This document shows, piece after piece, positions 1 to 12,261 of a DNA stretch of 64,000 nt (position 1 is the first letter of the stretch; every line of letters begins with the position of its first letter). The translations under genes were made by a program, and so were the position numbers. Origin of the DNA: Aspergillus flavus (lineage: Eukaryota > Ascomycota > Eurotiomycetes > Eurotiales > Aspergillaceae); the NCBI RefSeq assembly GCF_009017415.1, contig NC_092407.1, forward strand, positions 310,001 to 374,000, in the 5' to 3' direction. The notes below the pieces were generated by a model. It was given only the letters and a program-made list of their open reading frames with translations. It did no database searches and was not told the origin of the DNA.

Positions 1-414
1 GCTATCGAGGTTGGCCACTCGGACACTTACGATTCCACCGCGTTGTGGGTCCCCGACCTGCGACTGGCCGTTTGTGGAGATGTAGTGTATGGGCAGGTAC
101 ACCAAATGCTGTTTGAGGCTAATACCACCGCCAAGCGCGAGGAGTGGATTAGAGCGGTGGAGAAGATCGAAGCTCTGGATCCATTGTATGTGGTACCTGG
201 CCATTGCCAGGAGGGAGAGGTTTTGGGCCGCTGGCACCTCGCCAACACAAAGCAGTATATCAGAGATTTTGCGAAAGTGCTAGAGAAGAAGCCGAAGTCT
301 CCTAGGGAAATTGTGGAAGCGATGACCAAGCTGTATCCCGATCGATACAACACTGGTGCACTTATAATGGGTGCTATGGGCTATTTTCAGGCATTAAAGG
401 AATCTCGAATTTGA
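1..414 (+). CDS. Metallo-beta-lactamase-fold hydrolase, C-terminal part
   Basis: The frame is open from base 1 to a TGA at 412-414, so 137 residues of the C-terminal half are visible and the start lies outside the window. Seen directly: VGHSDTYDSTALW near the left edge, then CGDVVYG (the metal-ligand Asp region), then VVPGHC (a late metal-ligand His), followed by a helical tail without further motifs. This order is that of the metallo-beta-lactamase fold family, which includes hydrolases of small esters, lactones and thioesters. The substrate cannot be told, because the HxHxDH motif would sit in the missing N-terminal part. It is convergent with the bZIP gene on the other strand. Confidence 0.8.
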   Translation, partial: AIEVGHSDTYDSTALWVPDLRLAVCGDVVYGQVHQMLFEANTTAKREEWIRAVEKIEALDPLYVVPGHCQEGEVLGRWHLANTKQYIRDFAKVLEKKPKSPREIVEAMTKLYPDRYNTGALIMGAMGYFQALKESRI

Positions 415-1053
415 GATTGATGTATGTTACATTGGTTTATGAAGTTGAAGTAATCTCAATCGGAGCTAGTTACACTGAATCTGTAGCTGCTCACTGGAGA
501 CTGAAGACGGCCTCTAGGGGACTGTCCCTGGAGCATGCAGCATAGCACACAATGTATTCTGATAAATACTCAGTGGCAGTCCATTAACTGCAGAGCAACT
601 GTGCCTGTGACGTCGAGTAGCGACCAAAGCATCCTCCGCTTTGACAGCCCCACCCTAAGCCAACCAGGACTGGTTGTGCTCGTGCGTATATCGTTCACTT
701 GGCATATCTGTGACATAGACAGATGGGTATCTGATTCTAACATGAATACCTGAAGGGATTGGTGAGGCTATGTGCCATTTACTCAATGCCACACGCTGAC
801 CCGCTCTCCAGGAGCAACGGATATCATGTTTTGTGGAGGCGCCGGACGATATGTTTGCAGCGGTCCACAGTTAAGAATTCGGGTATCGAAACGACAATCA
901 TAAAGCATAAAACTGATGTTGGGAGAGTTTGGTATTAATTACTTCTCGGAGCGTTCATGTCCATACCGAGGCGCGCAGAGCATTGTCTACATCGGAGCGT
1001 CGGAATCCCGGTGTGCGCCCCAAACATATGCCTCTACTAATCAGAGCTGTTAC
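415..1053. other. Intergenic, convergent 3' flanks
   Basis: Between the stop of the MBL-fold gene and the stop of the bZIP gene on the opposite strand. Short frames here have no recognisable protein features. It presumably holds the two 3' UTRs. Confidence 0.5.
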
Positions 1054-2561
1054 CTAAATTAGAGACTCGACTCGATAAAAAAGGAAACCAAGGGCCTTAC
1101 TTTGCGTGAAACGGGTAACGTTAATGGCCGTCCGTGACGACTTTCGGTCCGTTTCTGAAGGGGCAGAGGAGAACAGAAGCACTCCTTTCTCGCGCAGATA
1201 ACCCGCCAAGTCTTGCATGTCAAACCAATCTCCCTCCATTTCCTTTCTGATGTCGGGTGAAAACCGCGCGAGAGGATCGTGGATCGTGGTCCATTGCTGG
1301 TATCGGCATAAAGGCCTTTCACCTTCCTGAGGTTGGCCGGTGGATCGTACATAGTGGGTGCCAGCACCCCCAAGTTTGAAGAACGGGACCCCCGCATAGC
1401 ATTCTTCTAATCGTTTCTGGCTCAATTTAGCGTGCAACAATGCTTCGAATGCTGCAGTCAGATGAGGGCGGTCCATGAGTGTGAAAAGGAACCGGAACGG
1501 TCGTTCTATGCGAGACATAGGAACGGACGGATTCGAGAGCACCAAGTACCCTTGATATACACAAGCCAGGTGTAATTGTTCGATGAAAAGAGGAATATCC
1601 ATAGCAGATGGCTCTAATGGCTCGGACAGGGGAGGGGAAATAGGCTTTGATGGTCCACTCTCGGGGGGAGTGGTCTGTTCGGCATGAGTACTCGGGCTCG
1701 TATTTTGATCTGTTGGCGTACCGTCCGGTCCCGCTGAACTTGACGTGGTTTCCTCGCCGTGCGATGATGTATCCGGGCTCTCGGGTTCGCCATCCTTGCT
1801 GGCCTCCTTTGCCAACGCCAAACATGTTTGCACTGTATCGCGTAAATGGCTCGCGATGTCGGGATGCGAGGAGAGAGCCCCCGATTGGACCAGATTATCG
1901 CTGAAGGAAACGACTGCCGAGCTCATTTTCTCCAATGTCGCTTCCAATTGAGAGATACGACCCTTGAGGGAGGTGATGTTGGCTTCCTTACGTGAACGGT
2001 AAGCTCGCTGTGCCAGGCGGATCTGCATTCGACGTCGCTATTTATCTCTTTTCGTCAGCCAATATGTCACAAGAGATGACATCAACATCATCGACGCACT
2101 TCTTCCGGGTCCTCGCCCATTCGAGTATCCAACGTTTTACGCGGGCGACCACGCTTCTTAGAGGTCGGTGCACCAGTTGACTCGTTCAGTTGACGTTTCG
2201 TTGTTTTCTGGGCATTCTGAGTCGGCCGTTGCGTGTCATTCGGTGGAGTCCGTCGGTCCAAATTCATAACGCGCTCTCGGTCCGCGGAGGACCCTGGAAA
2301 TAGAAAGTCATTGGGCGAGGGTAAGGGAGCGCTGTAGCCCTCCGGTGGAAACTGTCCGTGCGGATAATATGGCTCGGGGATGGGATATGAAGAGGCGGAC
2401 AGGAGGGAGGTGAGCTGTGAGGTTGCGAGAGAGCTCTCCAGCAGCGACGGTCGGAAGCGTGGAGATAACAAAACTTTCTGGTAAATCTCATCCCACGGCA
2501 GGAGAGGGACGTCGGGATCACCAAAACCCTCGTACGTCTGGAGCTGCATTCCTCCATCCAT
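1054..2561 (-). CDS. bZIP transcription factor
   Basis: Two exons, 2100-2561 and 1054-2037, give 481 residues. The intron (2038-2099) has donor GTGCGT, a CTGAC branch and an ATAG acceptor, and it joins DPEE to RRRMQIRLAQRAYRSRKE. That junction rebuilds a fungal bZIP basic region (about residues 155-175, core QIRLAQRAYRSRKE), followed by a leucine-zipper-like heptad stretch (TSLKGRISQLEATLEKM). The N-terminal exon is Pro/Ser rich and ends in a basic KKRGRPRK stretch. The C-terminal half has a conserved-looking block (IERPFRFLFTLMDRP, then GVPFFKLGGAGTHY) like the uncharacterised C-terminal domain of many Aspergillus bZIP proteins. It should be a nuclear DNA-binding regulator. The target is unknown, and nothing ties it to the PKS cluster 35 kb away. 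Confidence 0.85.
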
Positions 2562-3232
2562 GATGCTGTGACGGATGGGTGAAGTATGAAGATCGATCAG
2601 ATTAGTTGAGAAACAGGAAACATTACGATCGATATGATCGGACGAGAGATTTAATCATCAGGCCAGTCGGAGGAACTACTTTTAGAATGGCCGTTAGCGT
2701 GAGCGTCCGGCGTGTCGGGAGCCATTGCCACGCTACAGTGATTGGATGATGGGCAAATAGAGCCAATCCTGGTGCGATTTTAGGTTGCGAAATCCCTCAA
2801 CTTTAAACACTCACGACGGTTCATAATGTTCATTAAACCCTGGCTTCCCGAACCTGATTCGCGAGCGGGACGTTCGGCTCGGAGTGTTCACTAATCATGA
2901 AAATCCCTCCTTTTGGATTATTCCACCACTCCGACTGCCAAGAAGCTTCTTTCCCCCTTCTAGAAGATCTCCTTTTCCTCACGTTGTTTTATAACAAAAA
3001 TGGTAACAGGTCACTAGTCCAGCAATAGCTAGGCTCTGTAGATCGTTTTGAATATTTCTATCGCGCTCAGTTATACATAATTCATGGACATGCACGTTGA
3101 GTCATGTTTTTTTGCGATTCCCCCTCTAGTCCCAAAATCAAATGCTATGGCGTTGAAAACCTTTTTAACATAAAACAGAACCTACTCCAAGAGACTATTA
3201 CATTACGTCAAATATGGGGCGGGTCTGAGAAG
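2562..3232. other. Intergenic: bZIP promoter and PSAT 3' flank
   Basis: Contains the upstream region of the minus-strand bZIP gene, with some T-rich tracts (around 2990-3000 and 3105-3115). No supportable gene. Confidence 0.5.
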
Positions 3233-4868
3233 CTACGCTTGTGCGTATTCCTTCAGATACGCAACTAGCTTCTCGGCTCCCGAAACGGGAATGGCGTTGT
3301 AGTTGGACGCCCGGATACCTATCCACGTCAGTACCATGTTGCAATGGTGCAGAGCGCCATGGCATGCTTACCTCCGACACTGCGGTGGCCCTTCAGCCCA
3401 GTGATGCCGCGCTCAACGGCTCCCTTCAAAAAGGCCTTCTCGGCCTCATCGACATTGCCTCCCTAGGACTCGATGTCAGTTGCCAACTCAACCGACCGCA
3501 ATAGCATAGACAACATACCTTGATCACACGGAAGCAAACGTTCATGCGGGAGCGCACACTCTTGTCGGGCACGACCTTGTACACTTCAGGATACGCGTCC
3601 GCCGCCTCATAGATCATATCGGCCTTCTTCTGGGCCTCGGCCTGTTGTCCGTCCACCTTATCGGGGAAGGTAGCCAGCAGCTTCTTGAGAACTTGGCCTG
3701 CCAAGTAAACACTACACGGGCGTTAGATGTGTCCAGAGCTGGCGGAGGAGCAACCTACTCGAAGATCGGGAGAGTGTTGTAGAGACTGTTGTTCTTTGCG
3801 GTTACGCAGTAGTCAAGGATTGTGGGAGCAATGGGCAGTCCGAGCTTGCGAAGAATCGTGGGAGGGCACGAGACCAGCAGGTCCTTCCGGATGATGACTC
3901 CAGTAACTCCGGCACAGCCCAGATTTTTTTGGCTACTCGATTCAGCTTGTGTTCACGGTCTAGGGGAGGGGGTATCTTACGCTCCAAAGAACACGATGGA
4001 ATAATTCTAAATCGCGGTTAGCATTCAATCACTGGCCAGCACAAAAACTAGGATTCCATACCTTAATTGGGATACGTCTAGAGAGGATGTTTGAAGAGAA
4101 ATCTCCCACCACGAATGGTTCCTCCTCCGAACCGGTTGGCTCAAGAACCTTGGGGAAGTTGGGGTATTCGACACCATCTACCGTTTCGTTGTCACACATG
4201 TAGACCATGGTGGGCTTGAGGCTCAGCTTCCATGTCGATTCATCGGCAATCTTGCCGAACTTGCCATCGTTGACTTTCCGGGAGTCACTGGCAATGTTGA
4301 CGTATTCGGGTCCCAGCAGGCGGATCGCCTCCTGACTAGCCTTTGATGACCATCTGCGCCCTCTATTAGTATCACAGAACTAGTTTAATGGATGCGACCG
4401 AAGACTAACGATCCCGTGACCAAGTAATCCAATCGCAGCTCCGACTCAACCTTCTTACGGAGCTCCCGGACCACGTCATCCTCGCTAGCTTCACCGAGCT
4501 CATTCACGATCTTCTGGCGCTGTTTCTCAACCCAAGCAGAAACGATGTTGTACACTGTCGCATCGAATTGGCCTGATCCTCCACCCTGCATCATCAAGAT
4601 CTCGTAGTTCGAGGGGACATCGAGGAAGCTGGTAAGGTTGGCCTTCATGGTGTTCAAAATGTTGGCCGCGATCTCGCTGCGGTGGCTATGTTCGGCGATA
4701 CCCCTAGGAAAGTCAATACTTTCTATAGCTTTAATTCCTGCAATGCGGCTCTGGAGCTTACAGGCCGGTCTGCTCATAGTTCTGCAGAGCTTCGGCAGCT
4801 TGGGCTAAGACATCGGTGGGCAGGGCCGCAGGGCCGGCACCCATGTAGGTGATATCCTCTCTCTTCAT
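3233..4868 (-). CDS. Phosphoserine aminotransferase
   Basis: Eight exons close in phase: 4762-4868, 4410-4703, 4062-4353, 3981-4006, 3759-3932, 3519-3711, 3372-3462 and 3233-3318, for 420 residues. The enzyme is PLP-dependent and converts 3-phosphohydroxypyruvate plus glutamate to O-phosphoserine in cytosolic serine synthesis (yeast SER1/bacterial SerC family). Visible landmarks are YMGAGPAALP at the N-terminus, GIAEHSHRS, MMQGGGSGQF, VTGSWSSKA and FFGAQKNLGCAGVT, whose Lys (about residue 242) is the expected Schiff-base lysine. The C-terminus VSGAEKLVAYLKEYAQA is typical. The first Met (4868) directly precedes the conserved start block. The promoter, shared with the divergent NmrA-like gene, has a GCN4/CpcA-type site 96 bp upstream. 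The 26-base fourth exon is unusually small but is needed to keep the active site intact. Confidence 0.93.
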
Positions 4869-4963
4869 GTTGCAATTGACGTGTGGTTGGACGAGATCTG
4901 GTACTTTTTCTCAACAACGGATTTAAAGGAACCCCTCCGATCGTTCGGAGGAAAATCGGCGGG

Positions 4964-4970
4964 TGAGTCA
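4964..4970. promoter_or_regulatory. GCN4/CpcA-type site (TGAGTCA)
   Basis: A perfect TGAGTCA palindromic core lies 96 bp upstream of the aminotransferase ATG. TGASTCA is the known binding site of the bZIP activator Gcn4 (CpcA/Cpc1 in filamentous fungi), which induces amino-acid biosynthetic genes under starvation. Its position in front of a serine-biosynthesis gene makes regulation by the general amino-acid control likely. That role is inferred from position and motif only. Confidence 0.55.
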
Positions 4971-5106
4971 TCTTATCAGTCAGGTGATTGCCCCGCGGTT
5001 GATCTAATCAGCACTTTTATCAGCCGGCAAAAGGTTCCCCCGCCCCCATCTATAGTTCCTTCCAAACACAACCTTTCCAGGTGCAGCTTAAAATCAGAAC
5101 ATAAAG

Positions 5107-6197
5107 ATGACCATTATCGCAGTAGCGGGCGGTACCGGCGGTGTCGGTCGGACCATTCTCGAGACATTAGTTCAGCAAGCAAAACACCAAGTCATTTTGC
5201 TGACTCGTGGAGTACGCATACAGTAGCTCCGGAATTATGTTCAAGAGCTGACAATCTCCCAGGTCCCCAAATCAGACACTTTGCTTGACAAGATTAAACA
5301 GGTACAAGTAGATTACAATGACGCAACGGCATTGGCACGCACATTGGACCAGCATGAAGTGCACACCATCATTTCTGCAATCGGGATTATCTCCGATGAA
5401 ACGTCTCAATCCCAGCTCACGTTGATCAATGCTGCGGCTCAATCCTCAGCCACCAAGAGGTTTATTCCTAGCGAGTATTCGTTTATTCAGACTGAAGAGT
5501 ATATTGCCCCAAAGTATCTTACCCTTTTTGTGCCTAGCTAACAACTACAGTCTCCTTTCAATTGACCCAAGTATCAAGTACTGGTTGGCTGCCGCTGAAC
5601 TGCTCAAAAATACCACTCTTCAATTTACCAGAGTCATCCCCGGATTCTTCATGGACTACTGGGGAATGCCCGCTGTTCGTACTAATCTCCAAGCCTTCAC
5701 ATTTGGCATAGACATCTCCAGCTGCCAGGCCGCCATTCCGGGCGATGGCAATGATGTTATATGCATGACATATACGTATGACATGGCTGCGTTCATTGTA
5801 AGACTACTGGATGAGAAGGATTGGCCCGAGTTTAGTGTTATTGTTGGCTCTCAAACCACCTATAATCAGCTCCTCCAGCTAGCCGAAGAACTACGAGGTA
5901 TGTCCAGTATAGTTTTCTGACAGTTTAATAAACTAAATTCATCTAGGCAAGAAATTCCAGGTTGTCTACGACAGCGTGGATAAGATCAAGGAAGGAGATG
6001 TCACTATTCCTCCAATGCCGTCCGACACAGGGTACTCTGTTGAGGAGCTTAAGGAGACTACGGCATTAGTGAGTCGATTGACTATTTCCGGAGTGTTTGA
6101 TTTGCCCCGTGAGAATCGGCTGAATGCGAGGTTTCCCGATATTGAAACAACCAAGCTCAAAGCTTTTCTAGAAAAGGCGTGGGGAATCTCTCGATAA
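5107..6197 (+). CDS. NmrA/isoflavone-reductase-like NAD(P)-binding protein
   Basis: Four exons, 5107-5211, 5263-5513, 5551-5897 and 5947-6197, give 317 residues. The N-terminus MTIIAVAGGTGGVGRTILE carries the atypical-SDR dinucleotide motif GGTGGVG at residues 8-14. RFIPSEYSF (strand 5 of NmrA-like folds) and VIPGFFMDYWGMP follow, as in fungal isoflavone-reductase-like proteins. There is no classical YxxxK, consistent with the NmrA-like group, whose members are either reductases or redox-sensing regulators. It is divergent from the aminotransferase with a promoter of about 240 bp. The second intron is short (37 bases), with a clear CTAAC branch and CTACAG acceptor. Substrate unknown. Confidence 0.85.
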
Positions 6198-6400
6198 CTG
6201 TGTAGATATAGATTCTTTATAGGGATGGTGTCATTTTCCAACAAAAATACCTAAATGCACTCGCCTTAATATCTATGATATCTTGATAAGCTTCAATTCT
6301 GTAAAGTGATTGTGTGAAAGGTTCATATTCCTAAGTTACGTTGAGTAGGGTGAACTATCCGTGTATAAAAATTATAGTAAGTTCTATCTAAGAAAGACAT

Positions 6401-6592
6401 TTTTACCCAAGCGATCTTCTCGCTCTCAAAGCTCAAAGCTACAACGACCAGATTCTGAAATTTGTGCGAGAATTCAAAAAATACGCAAATGCCACCAAGA
6501 CGGGTATAAACTTGGACGAGGAGTGGAAAGGTCGAATGGCCGATCACGGGGATACAATCGCTGAATATATACATAAAGTGTGTAATGAATGA
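6401..6592 (+). pseudogene. Orphan coding fragment, charged C-terminus
   Basis: An open stretch in one frame ends at a TGA around 6592. It reads DLLALKAQSYNDQILKFVRE and onward into LDEEWKGRMADHGDTIAEYI. Composition and helical charge pattern look like real protein rather than random sequence, but there is no start codon or convincing upstream exon. Probably the last exon of a decayed gene. I do not recognise the family. Confidence 0.25.
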
Positions 6593-7259
6593 TACATCCA
6601 ATTCTATTTGCAGACCAAATAATCCATTATAGGCTTGTGCACATGTTCAATTGTTTTATTGTAGTCCCCTTGGCATTGAAATAAGGACTGGTAAGAGATG
6701 GATGGTAGTTAAGCATGGTTACTGTGAATAAGGTGGTGGTACGAGTACTGAGTGATAGATAAGTGGAAAGGTTGAAGGGTATGGTTGAGTGTGGCTGGCT
6801 GCAGGGAGCAGAAACATAAGGCGGGAAATCGAAAATGGTCAACCAGAACTATCATGATCATAGATGAATCAGGAGGTGAGTTGGGCACCTTATCCTAGTG
6901 TCATTGAATAATCTAATTAGTGCATCGCCAGCCTGCCCTCCTACCCGTGAAGATCGCACAACTATTGAGATAGATAGTCGAAAGGCTTAGTAAAGACTTC
7001 CAATGACAAGTATAAAAGGTGTCTATTCATAAGTTACATTAGGCAAGGGAAATTATCAGTGTATGGATATCATATTAACAGCTGCGAAACATATTAGGCA
7101 AGATAAATCCAAGTACCTACTATTTTCTTCGCACACAGTATCAATCCTATCCTCTTCATGCATCCTGCTCTAAAAATGCGCTTCGCTTGTCTTGAAAATA
7201 ACTTACTCTTCCTCTACCTCTTTCAGCACTAAAACTCATCATCCTGATTGATATAATAA

Positions 7260-8253
7260 TCATGATCCCCAGCATCTGCAAAGCCAACCGTCAGCCACGT
7301 AGGCCATCATCCGAAAGCCACCAACAGCGGGAAAAACCTTACATCCTCCACCATGTAGTACAGACCCAAGAGATTCATATCCTTTATTATGTCGCAGCCA
7401 TGGCTCTTCGTCAAACTCCCAGATTCCGGAAGTATAGCTCCGGAAAACAGCATCTTCCTGGCGCTGGCGATCATCTTTCCACTCCCGATGATTGGACATC
7501 CACATAGACATAGGGCTATTCGATCTGTAGAAGTATTCTTCCAATCGAGGCATTTTTCTTGCTTGCTCGGTGGGGAATATTAACCAGTATCTTGAAGTTT
7601 TGCTTTGTGGAAAGTTGTTCAACATGAATCGTTCCAGGCCTAATATATATCTTAGTATTTACTCAGCGGGTAATTAAGAGTATTTTCCAAACCTTAACAA
7701 TCGAGTCATTGAAGCCACTGATGACCGTTACAGGGTACTTTGATCATCGGTAAAGCATGTCAGCCGGTCACCCTATTATGGGAAAGGTAAAATGTAGCAT
7801 TGGAGCGATTATTTACTACCCGATGCAGCAACACTCAGCTAACCAATACTAGCTTAAATATACCATTCCATATACTAACCCATAACTACAAGATAGTCAT
7901 CAAAAGCGCCGAGATGCCTAACCCCAGCACCGCATGTCAGAACTTCGTTTTAGATACACAAGTCAAACTATAACAATCTGCCCAAGCTTAGCACATCACT
8001 GACCGTCGTCCAAATCCCCGAGATAATCGAGATGCTCGTCGTTGATGTCCTCTAGATGCTCATTAGCTATTTTATGAATGTAATGGTCTTTAGGAATAGA
8101 TGCAGGAATCCTACCTCTGTCTTCCATATCTTGCTCCAGAGTGAGGTAGATGTTGAGGTCATTGCCTAGATGCAATGATGTGGGCACATTCTCGTATGTT
8201 TTGTCTTCAATGTACTCGGCCGTTTCGTTGGCTGGGGCTTTGGGCGTGGACAT
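7260..8253 (-). pseudogene. Decayed WD40-like gene remnant
   Basis: Three separated pieces on the minus strand look like parts of one gene. First, 7996-8253 is an 85-residue acidic frame with a plausible GTCAGT donor at its end. Second, near 7690-7730 one frame reads TVISGFNDSIVKVWK, a classic WD40 blade ending, but stops interrupt it on both sides. Third, 7260-7625 is a 121-residue frame rich in charged and aromatic residues (MPRLEEYFYRSNSPMSMWMS). I could not join them with in-phase introns. It is therefore listed as a broken WD40-type gene. A heavily spliced functional gene is possible but less likely. Confidence 0.3.
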
Positions 8254-10313
8254 TGTGTATTAATTTTACGGTATGAGGCTTGGGTTAAAAGAGTGCGGGG
8301 TCGATTTGAGGAAATCTATGTTAAACCTACGTTCTCAGCATTGTCTTTTATATAATCCGGCTCTTACTATAGACAAGATGAATCAAAAGAGTCCGATAAG
8401 GCAATACCCAAGCTATCTGACGTAAGAGGTAGCTTATGATTCATTAATACTCAATAGTGATATTAGAGTGGTGTATTTTCAGGATAGCATCGACCTTAAA
8501 TCAAGATTGGGTATGGTCTCGGAATACTACTCTTATAAACTTACCGTGGGAAAGAGGCACACTTACGCAAGGTTTATCAACATCTACCTCATCCCTCGGG
8601 ACTGCTTGAGCAATAATAGTACTCAGCAAGGAACAATCCGGTTGTAGCGTGTGTGGAATTAGGTCTTGATCTTCTAGATTATACGAAGTTGTCTAACTAG
8701 TAGGGCTTAACGCCCTGTGGGTGATCTAATTGGCTAGTTGACTAATTAACTCTGATGGTATTGAACAATGCCCTTTTCCTGGCTGTGTCAATGTCAATGT
8801 CTGCGCTGTGAGTTCCTCGATGTAAACCACGGTAGTATCTGCAACACCTGCGGACTATATATTCGTCATACTTACTTCGCAGGATCGAGTAGAATCTGGA
8901 TCACCACTTATTTGTAAGTAGTCGTATAAAGGACACCTCTACGGAGTGTCCTGAAGTAAGGGGAACAACCTGTCCCTAAGGGCCAGACAACCCCACCAAC
9001 ACATTCACAGAACGTTTCTCCATAATTTAGCCATTCCATACCTTTCCGGGCGTATTTATGTGTGACCAGATAAGTTTGGCTGTATTTGATTGGATATCTT
9101 GGGCTGAAAGAAGACTTGCAATGATAATGTGCATATATTTGTATTATAGCCGTCATCCTCTGTTCTGATCACTTCCGCCGGTGGTATACTGGATACGAGG
9201 AATTGAAGACAATGATCGCTTAGGGAATGTGCCGGAATGCTGCTGCGGAGTACCTAAGCGGATTGTTATAGCACCTGTTCGCCCCTTTTCTGGATTTGAA
9301 TTAGGCAAATTCTTACTTTTTTGGGCTAAATATTGGATTTATAGCCTGAATCAGGATCTTTTTTCGTCTGACTGCGTATGTACGGTCAAACTAAGAGATC
9401 TTGGTATATTTCATTCAACCACGCGGCTCACGCCGTGACTTTTAAGAACATAGGAAGGTCCAGATTAGTCAGTATTCAGCTCAGTTCTAGTGTGTAAGTA
9501 TAGAAGTAACCTATATTTAATCCTACTGCCCTACCCTGAGATATTATGCGTCTTGTCTAGATCTATTTTTTAGACTATTTATCTACTTTCGGTACACAGT
9601 ATAGACAAGTCAATACGAAATGGTCCGGTGACCAAGGCCCGTTTAATGTTCCTAAATAGCCATTCAGATGCCTCTATGATCCAAAGCTATGTAGCACAAA
9701 TGTTGAGTTACCTCGCCCATGACTAGCGCTTTCTAGTTTGTTGGCAGTTATTCATCCACAGCATATCATCTTAAGTCGCCCTGTGTATCCTGGTGTTAAA
9801 AGGATGCGCAGCTTTTCTAGCACGGTGGTACAGTAAGATAGCTTATCGATTGAATATATATTCGGATTCGAAAGCCTGAAAGCAGCGAACCGCTAGCTCT
9901 CTTCGTCTCGGGAATATTATCAATCAATACCGGACTATATGAGAGTAATTGGCCATAAGAGGGATTTCCTTCTCAATGAGGCTGTCTTTGACCCTCAGTT
10001 ACTGGTAGAAACTATGTAGTGAAGATGAGTAGATCCGCCAGGCCAGCAATCTATCCACCCGGGGCACCTAAAGCTTTCCCGAACGTTGCGGTAATGGTGT
10101 TGACTAAATCCAGTACCCTCTTTCTTTGTGCTGCCCCTGCGGCGTGTCTTTATACAGCTTCAGCAAGCAGTGAGTCATGGCTGTTAAGGTGGGTGAAGTT
10201 ACCTTGGTATATAATGCTTGGTTGGCTTTGCTGTACTGCGCAATTACTTTTCAATGTGATATACTATAGCTTGCCATTCTGATTCTATATCTGGAAACTG
10301 ACTTTCACAACTA
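8254..10313. other. Gene-poor AT-rich stretch
   Basis: The sequence looks AT-rich with many TA dinucleotides. Only short frames occur, none with recognisable motifs. It is consistent with decayed, possibly RIP-mutated accessory DNA. Confidence 0.4.
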
Positions 10314-10428
10314 GGCAAGGTGGCCGAGCGGTCTAAGGCGCACGGTTCAGGTTAACCTGTCCATCAGAACTTCATACAGAGGTTTCCGTGTCATGAAAAT
10401 GGCGTGGGTTCGAATCCCACCCTTGTCA
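10314..10428 (+). tRNA. tRNA-Leu(CAG), intron-containing, copy 1
   Basis: The acceptor stem GGCAAGG pairs with CCTTGTC (one G-U) plus discriminator A. The D arm is GCC...GGC. The anticodon stem CACGG/CCGTG has loop TT-CAG-G, giving anticodon CAG. A 33-base intron follows position 37 and contains AACCTG, which can pair with the anticodon region as in fungal pre-tRNA-Leu. The T arm is GTGGG-TTCGAAT-CCCAC. The gene is 115 bases long and leaves an 82-base class II tRNA after splicing. A T-run terminator follows at about 10431. It is identical in sequence to copy 4. Confidence 0.93.
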
Positions 10429-11292
10429 TAATTTTTTTCGTTTCTTGAATCTTGCCAGAACCGATCTACCCTTTCGGATGCGTGATCTGGCTGCAGGATG
10501 CGGTAACTGTAGGCCAATGGGCTACAAGATGTATAGGAGTAGACGTATCGGAAATGCACGGATTCTAAGGCGGCATGTAATCAAAACGAAAATCCAATGA
10601 ACTGCTTGATCTAAATTCTCTGCGTCATGGAAATCTATACAGGGCGCAGGACTTTGTTGCCTGAGGAAGCCTCCGTTACTTATACACCACCACGCTTAGG
10701 AGCTGCAGAGGCCAGATATTGAGATATGATGTATGTAGCATTGGGATCGACATGGATTTTTTGTCCCGGATTCGATATAGAGTCGGCCCATATATCCTGC
10801 AGTGCTCCTGGGCCCCGACTATGCCGGCTCCTCGTAGATGATACACCCCGGTCCCCTTTGCGGCTTAGAACTAGGCGGACAAGGTATCGCCCGACGATTC
10901 AATCACTTTTACAACGGGATATATCTATTGAAAAGAGAGGGATCCTAAGCTATAAAAGGGGGAGAAGAGACATGGAGAATGGTGATAGAGCTTCAGTTCC
11001 TGTGTATTTGTTCTATTTAATAGATGTTCTCCTTAATTCTGCCATATCCTTACCTAGTTGACAGGCTATCTGCCCTGTGTAGTAGATCCACAGTTGCAAT
11101 TTTATATAAGCCAACACAAGAGTTATAACCCGACCCTTTTCATGGCCTCCAGATTAGGGATAACGATCCACCACTCCGCTATCAGGCGAAAACTAGTATT
11201 CTAGGTCCCTGACCTAGAACAGTTGTATATATATATAAGGTAAGCGTGCTCGTCACACCTTTTAACCTAATGAGAGGGAGCAAAAAGGTAAT
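10429..11292. other. Spacer between tRNA-Leu copies 1 and 2
   Basis: No supportable protein gene. The one frame of 111 codons (10726-11061) shows no recognisable domain. The sequence beyond the tRNA ends differs from the flanks of the other copies. Confidence 0.4.
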
Positions 11293-11407
11293 TGACAAGG
11301 GTGGGATTCGAACCCACGCCATTTTCATGACACGGAAACTTCTGGATGAAGCTCTGATGGACAGGTTTACCTGAACCGTGCGCCTTAGACCGCTCGGCCA
11401 CCTTGCC
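11293..11407 (-). tRNA. tRNA-Leu(CAG), intron-containing, copy 2
   Basis: The exonic parts match copy 1 (same acceptor, D, anticodon and T arms, anticodon CAG). The intron has diverged at several positions (CATCCAGAAG where copy 1 has CATACAGAGG), and one base differs in the anticodon-pairing segment. Length 115. A T-run (AATTACCTTTTT on the minus strand) follows the 3' end and can terminate Pol III. Confidence 0.92.
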
Positions 11408-12261
11408 TATTGCTGGAAAGAATGATGATAATTAGCAGAGAGAAGAGAAATCCCGGATATATGTAGCTCTTACGTGCCGGTTTACCATACATCATCCGCT
11501 TAGGAACAGAGCTGTACTTCAAAAGCATCAAAGCCGCTAATAAATCAAAGAGCACTATGCAGTACACATTAGTGTGTATATACTGAAGGCTCTACGCTTG
11601 ATGGATTGGTAATTTTTATTGAATCCTGACTATTATTTCGCATGATATGCCACCTCGCTCGACACGAACCACTAACCGATATATGTATACACATCAACGG
11701 CACTGCGGGAAAAGGGAAGTATCTTGTAATAGCGGACGTACTATACAAGGTATCTGGCCTGCCAACCAGATGCAAGGAAGTATTTGAAGGGAAAAAACGT
11801 TTATTATTCGCCGAGTAGTAGAATAACATACGAGGAAACTGATCATTATCTCTTTCCCCTTTGCTCGAATCGTCTTATCAGTCGCTTGGTTCCTTTCTCC
11901 CCATATCCGGTAGGGATCCGGGATTAGAATTATAACAGACCTGCCAGGCAACCCGTTTCCAGGCCTGTTCAAGGCTGCAAGCAGAACCGAGTTGTATGTA
12001 CAGCCGCCAGTCCAGTTCTATATCGACTGCATGACATATATCTGTGCCGGGGGAAGTGTAGTCATGAGGTCGAATCATAACCAATCTATGACAGTACAAA
12101 ATAAACATAACAGAGTGTGCGGAGTATATTTGATACTATGCAGTACTTTAAGAATCAGTGTCTTGAAGAATCTCTTGAAGTATACACAGCTGTGGCACGG
12201 GCTGCTATTTCACCTAATTGAACCCTCTCCCGAGGAGAGGAGGATCAAAACGCAAAAAAGA
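11408..12261. other. Spacer between tRNA-Leu copies 2 and 3
   Basis: Only short overlapping frames on both strands, none recognisable. No gene called. Confidence 0.4.

Noticed and set aside
1427..1825. 132-residue minus-strand frame overlapping the bZIP gene
   Set aside because: It is a shadow of the bZIP second exon, with no conserved features of its own.
5107..6197. Classical SDR with YxxxK
   Set aside because: No such pair follows the cofactor motif; the strand-5 RFIPSEYSF block points to the NmrA/isoflavone-reductase-like group.
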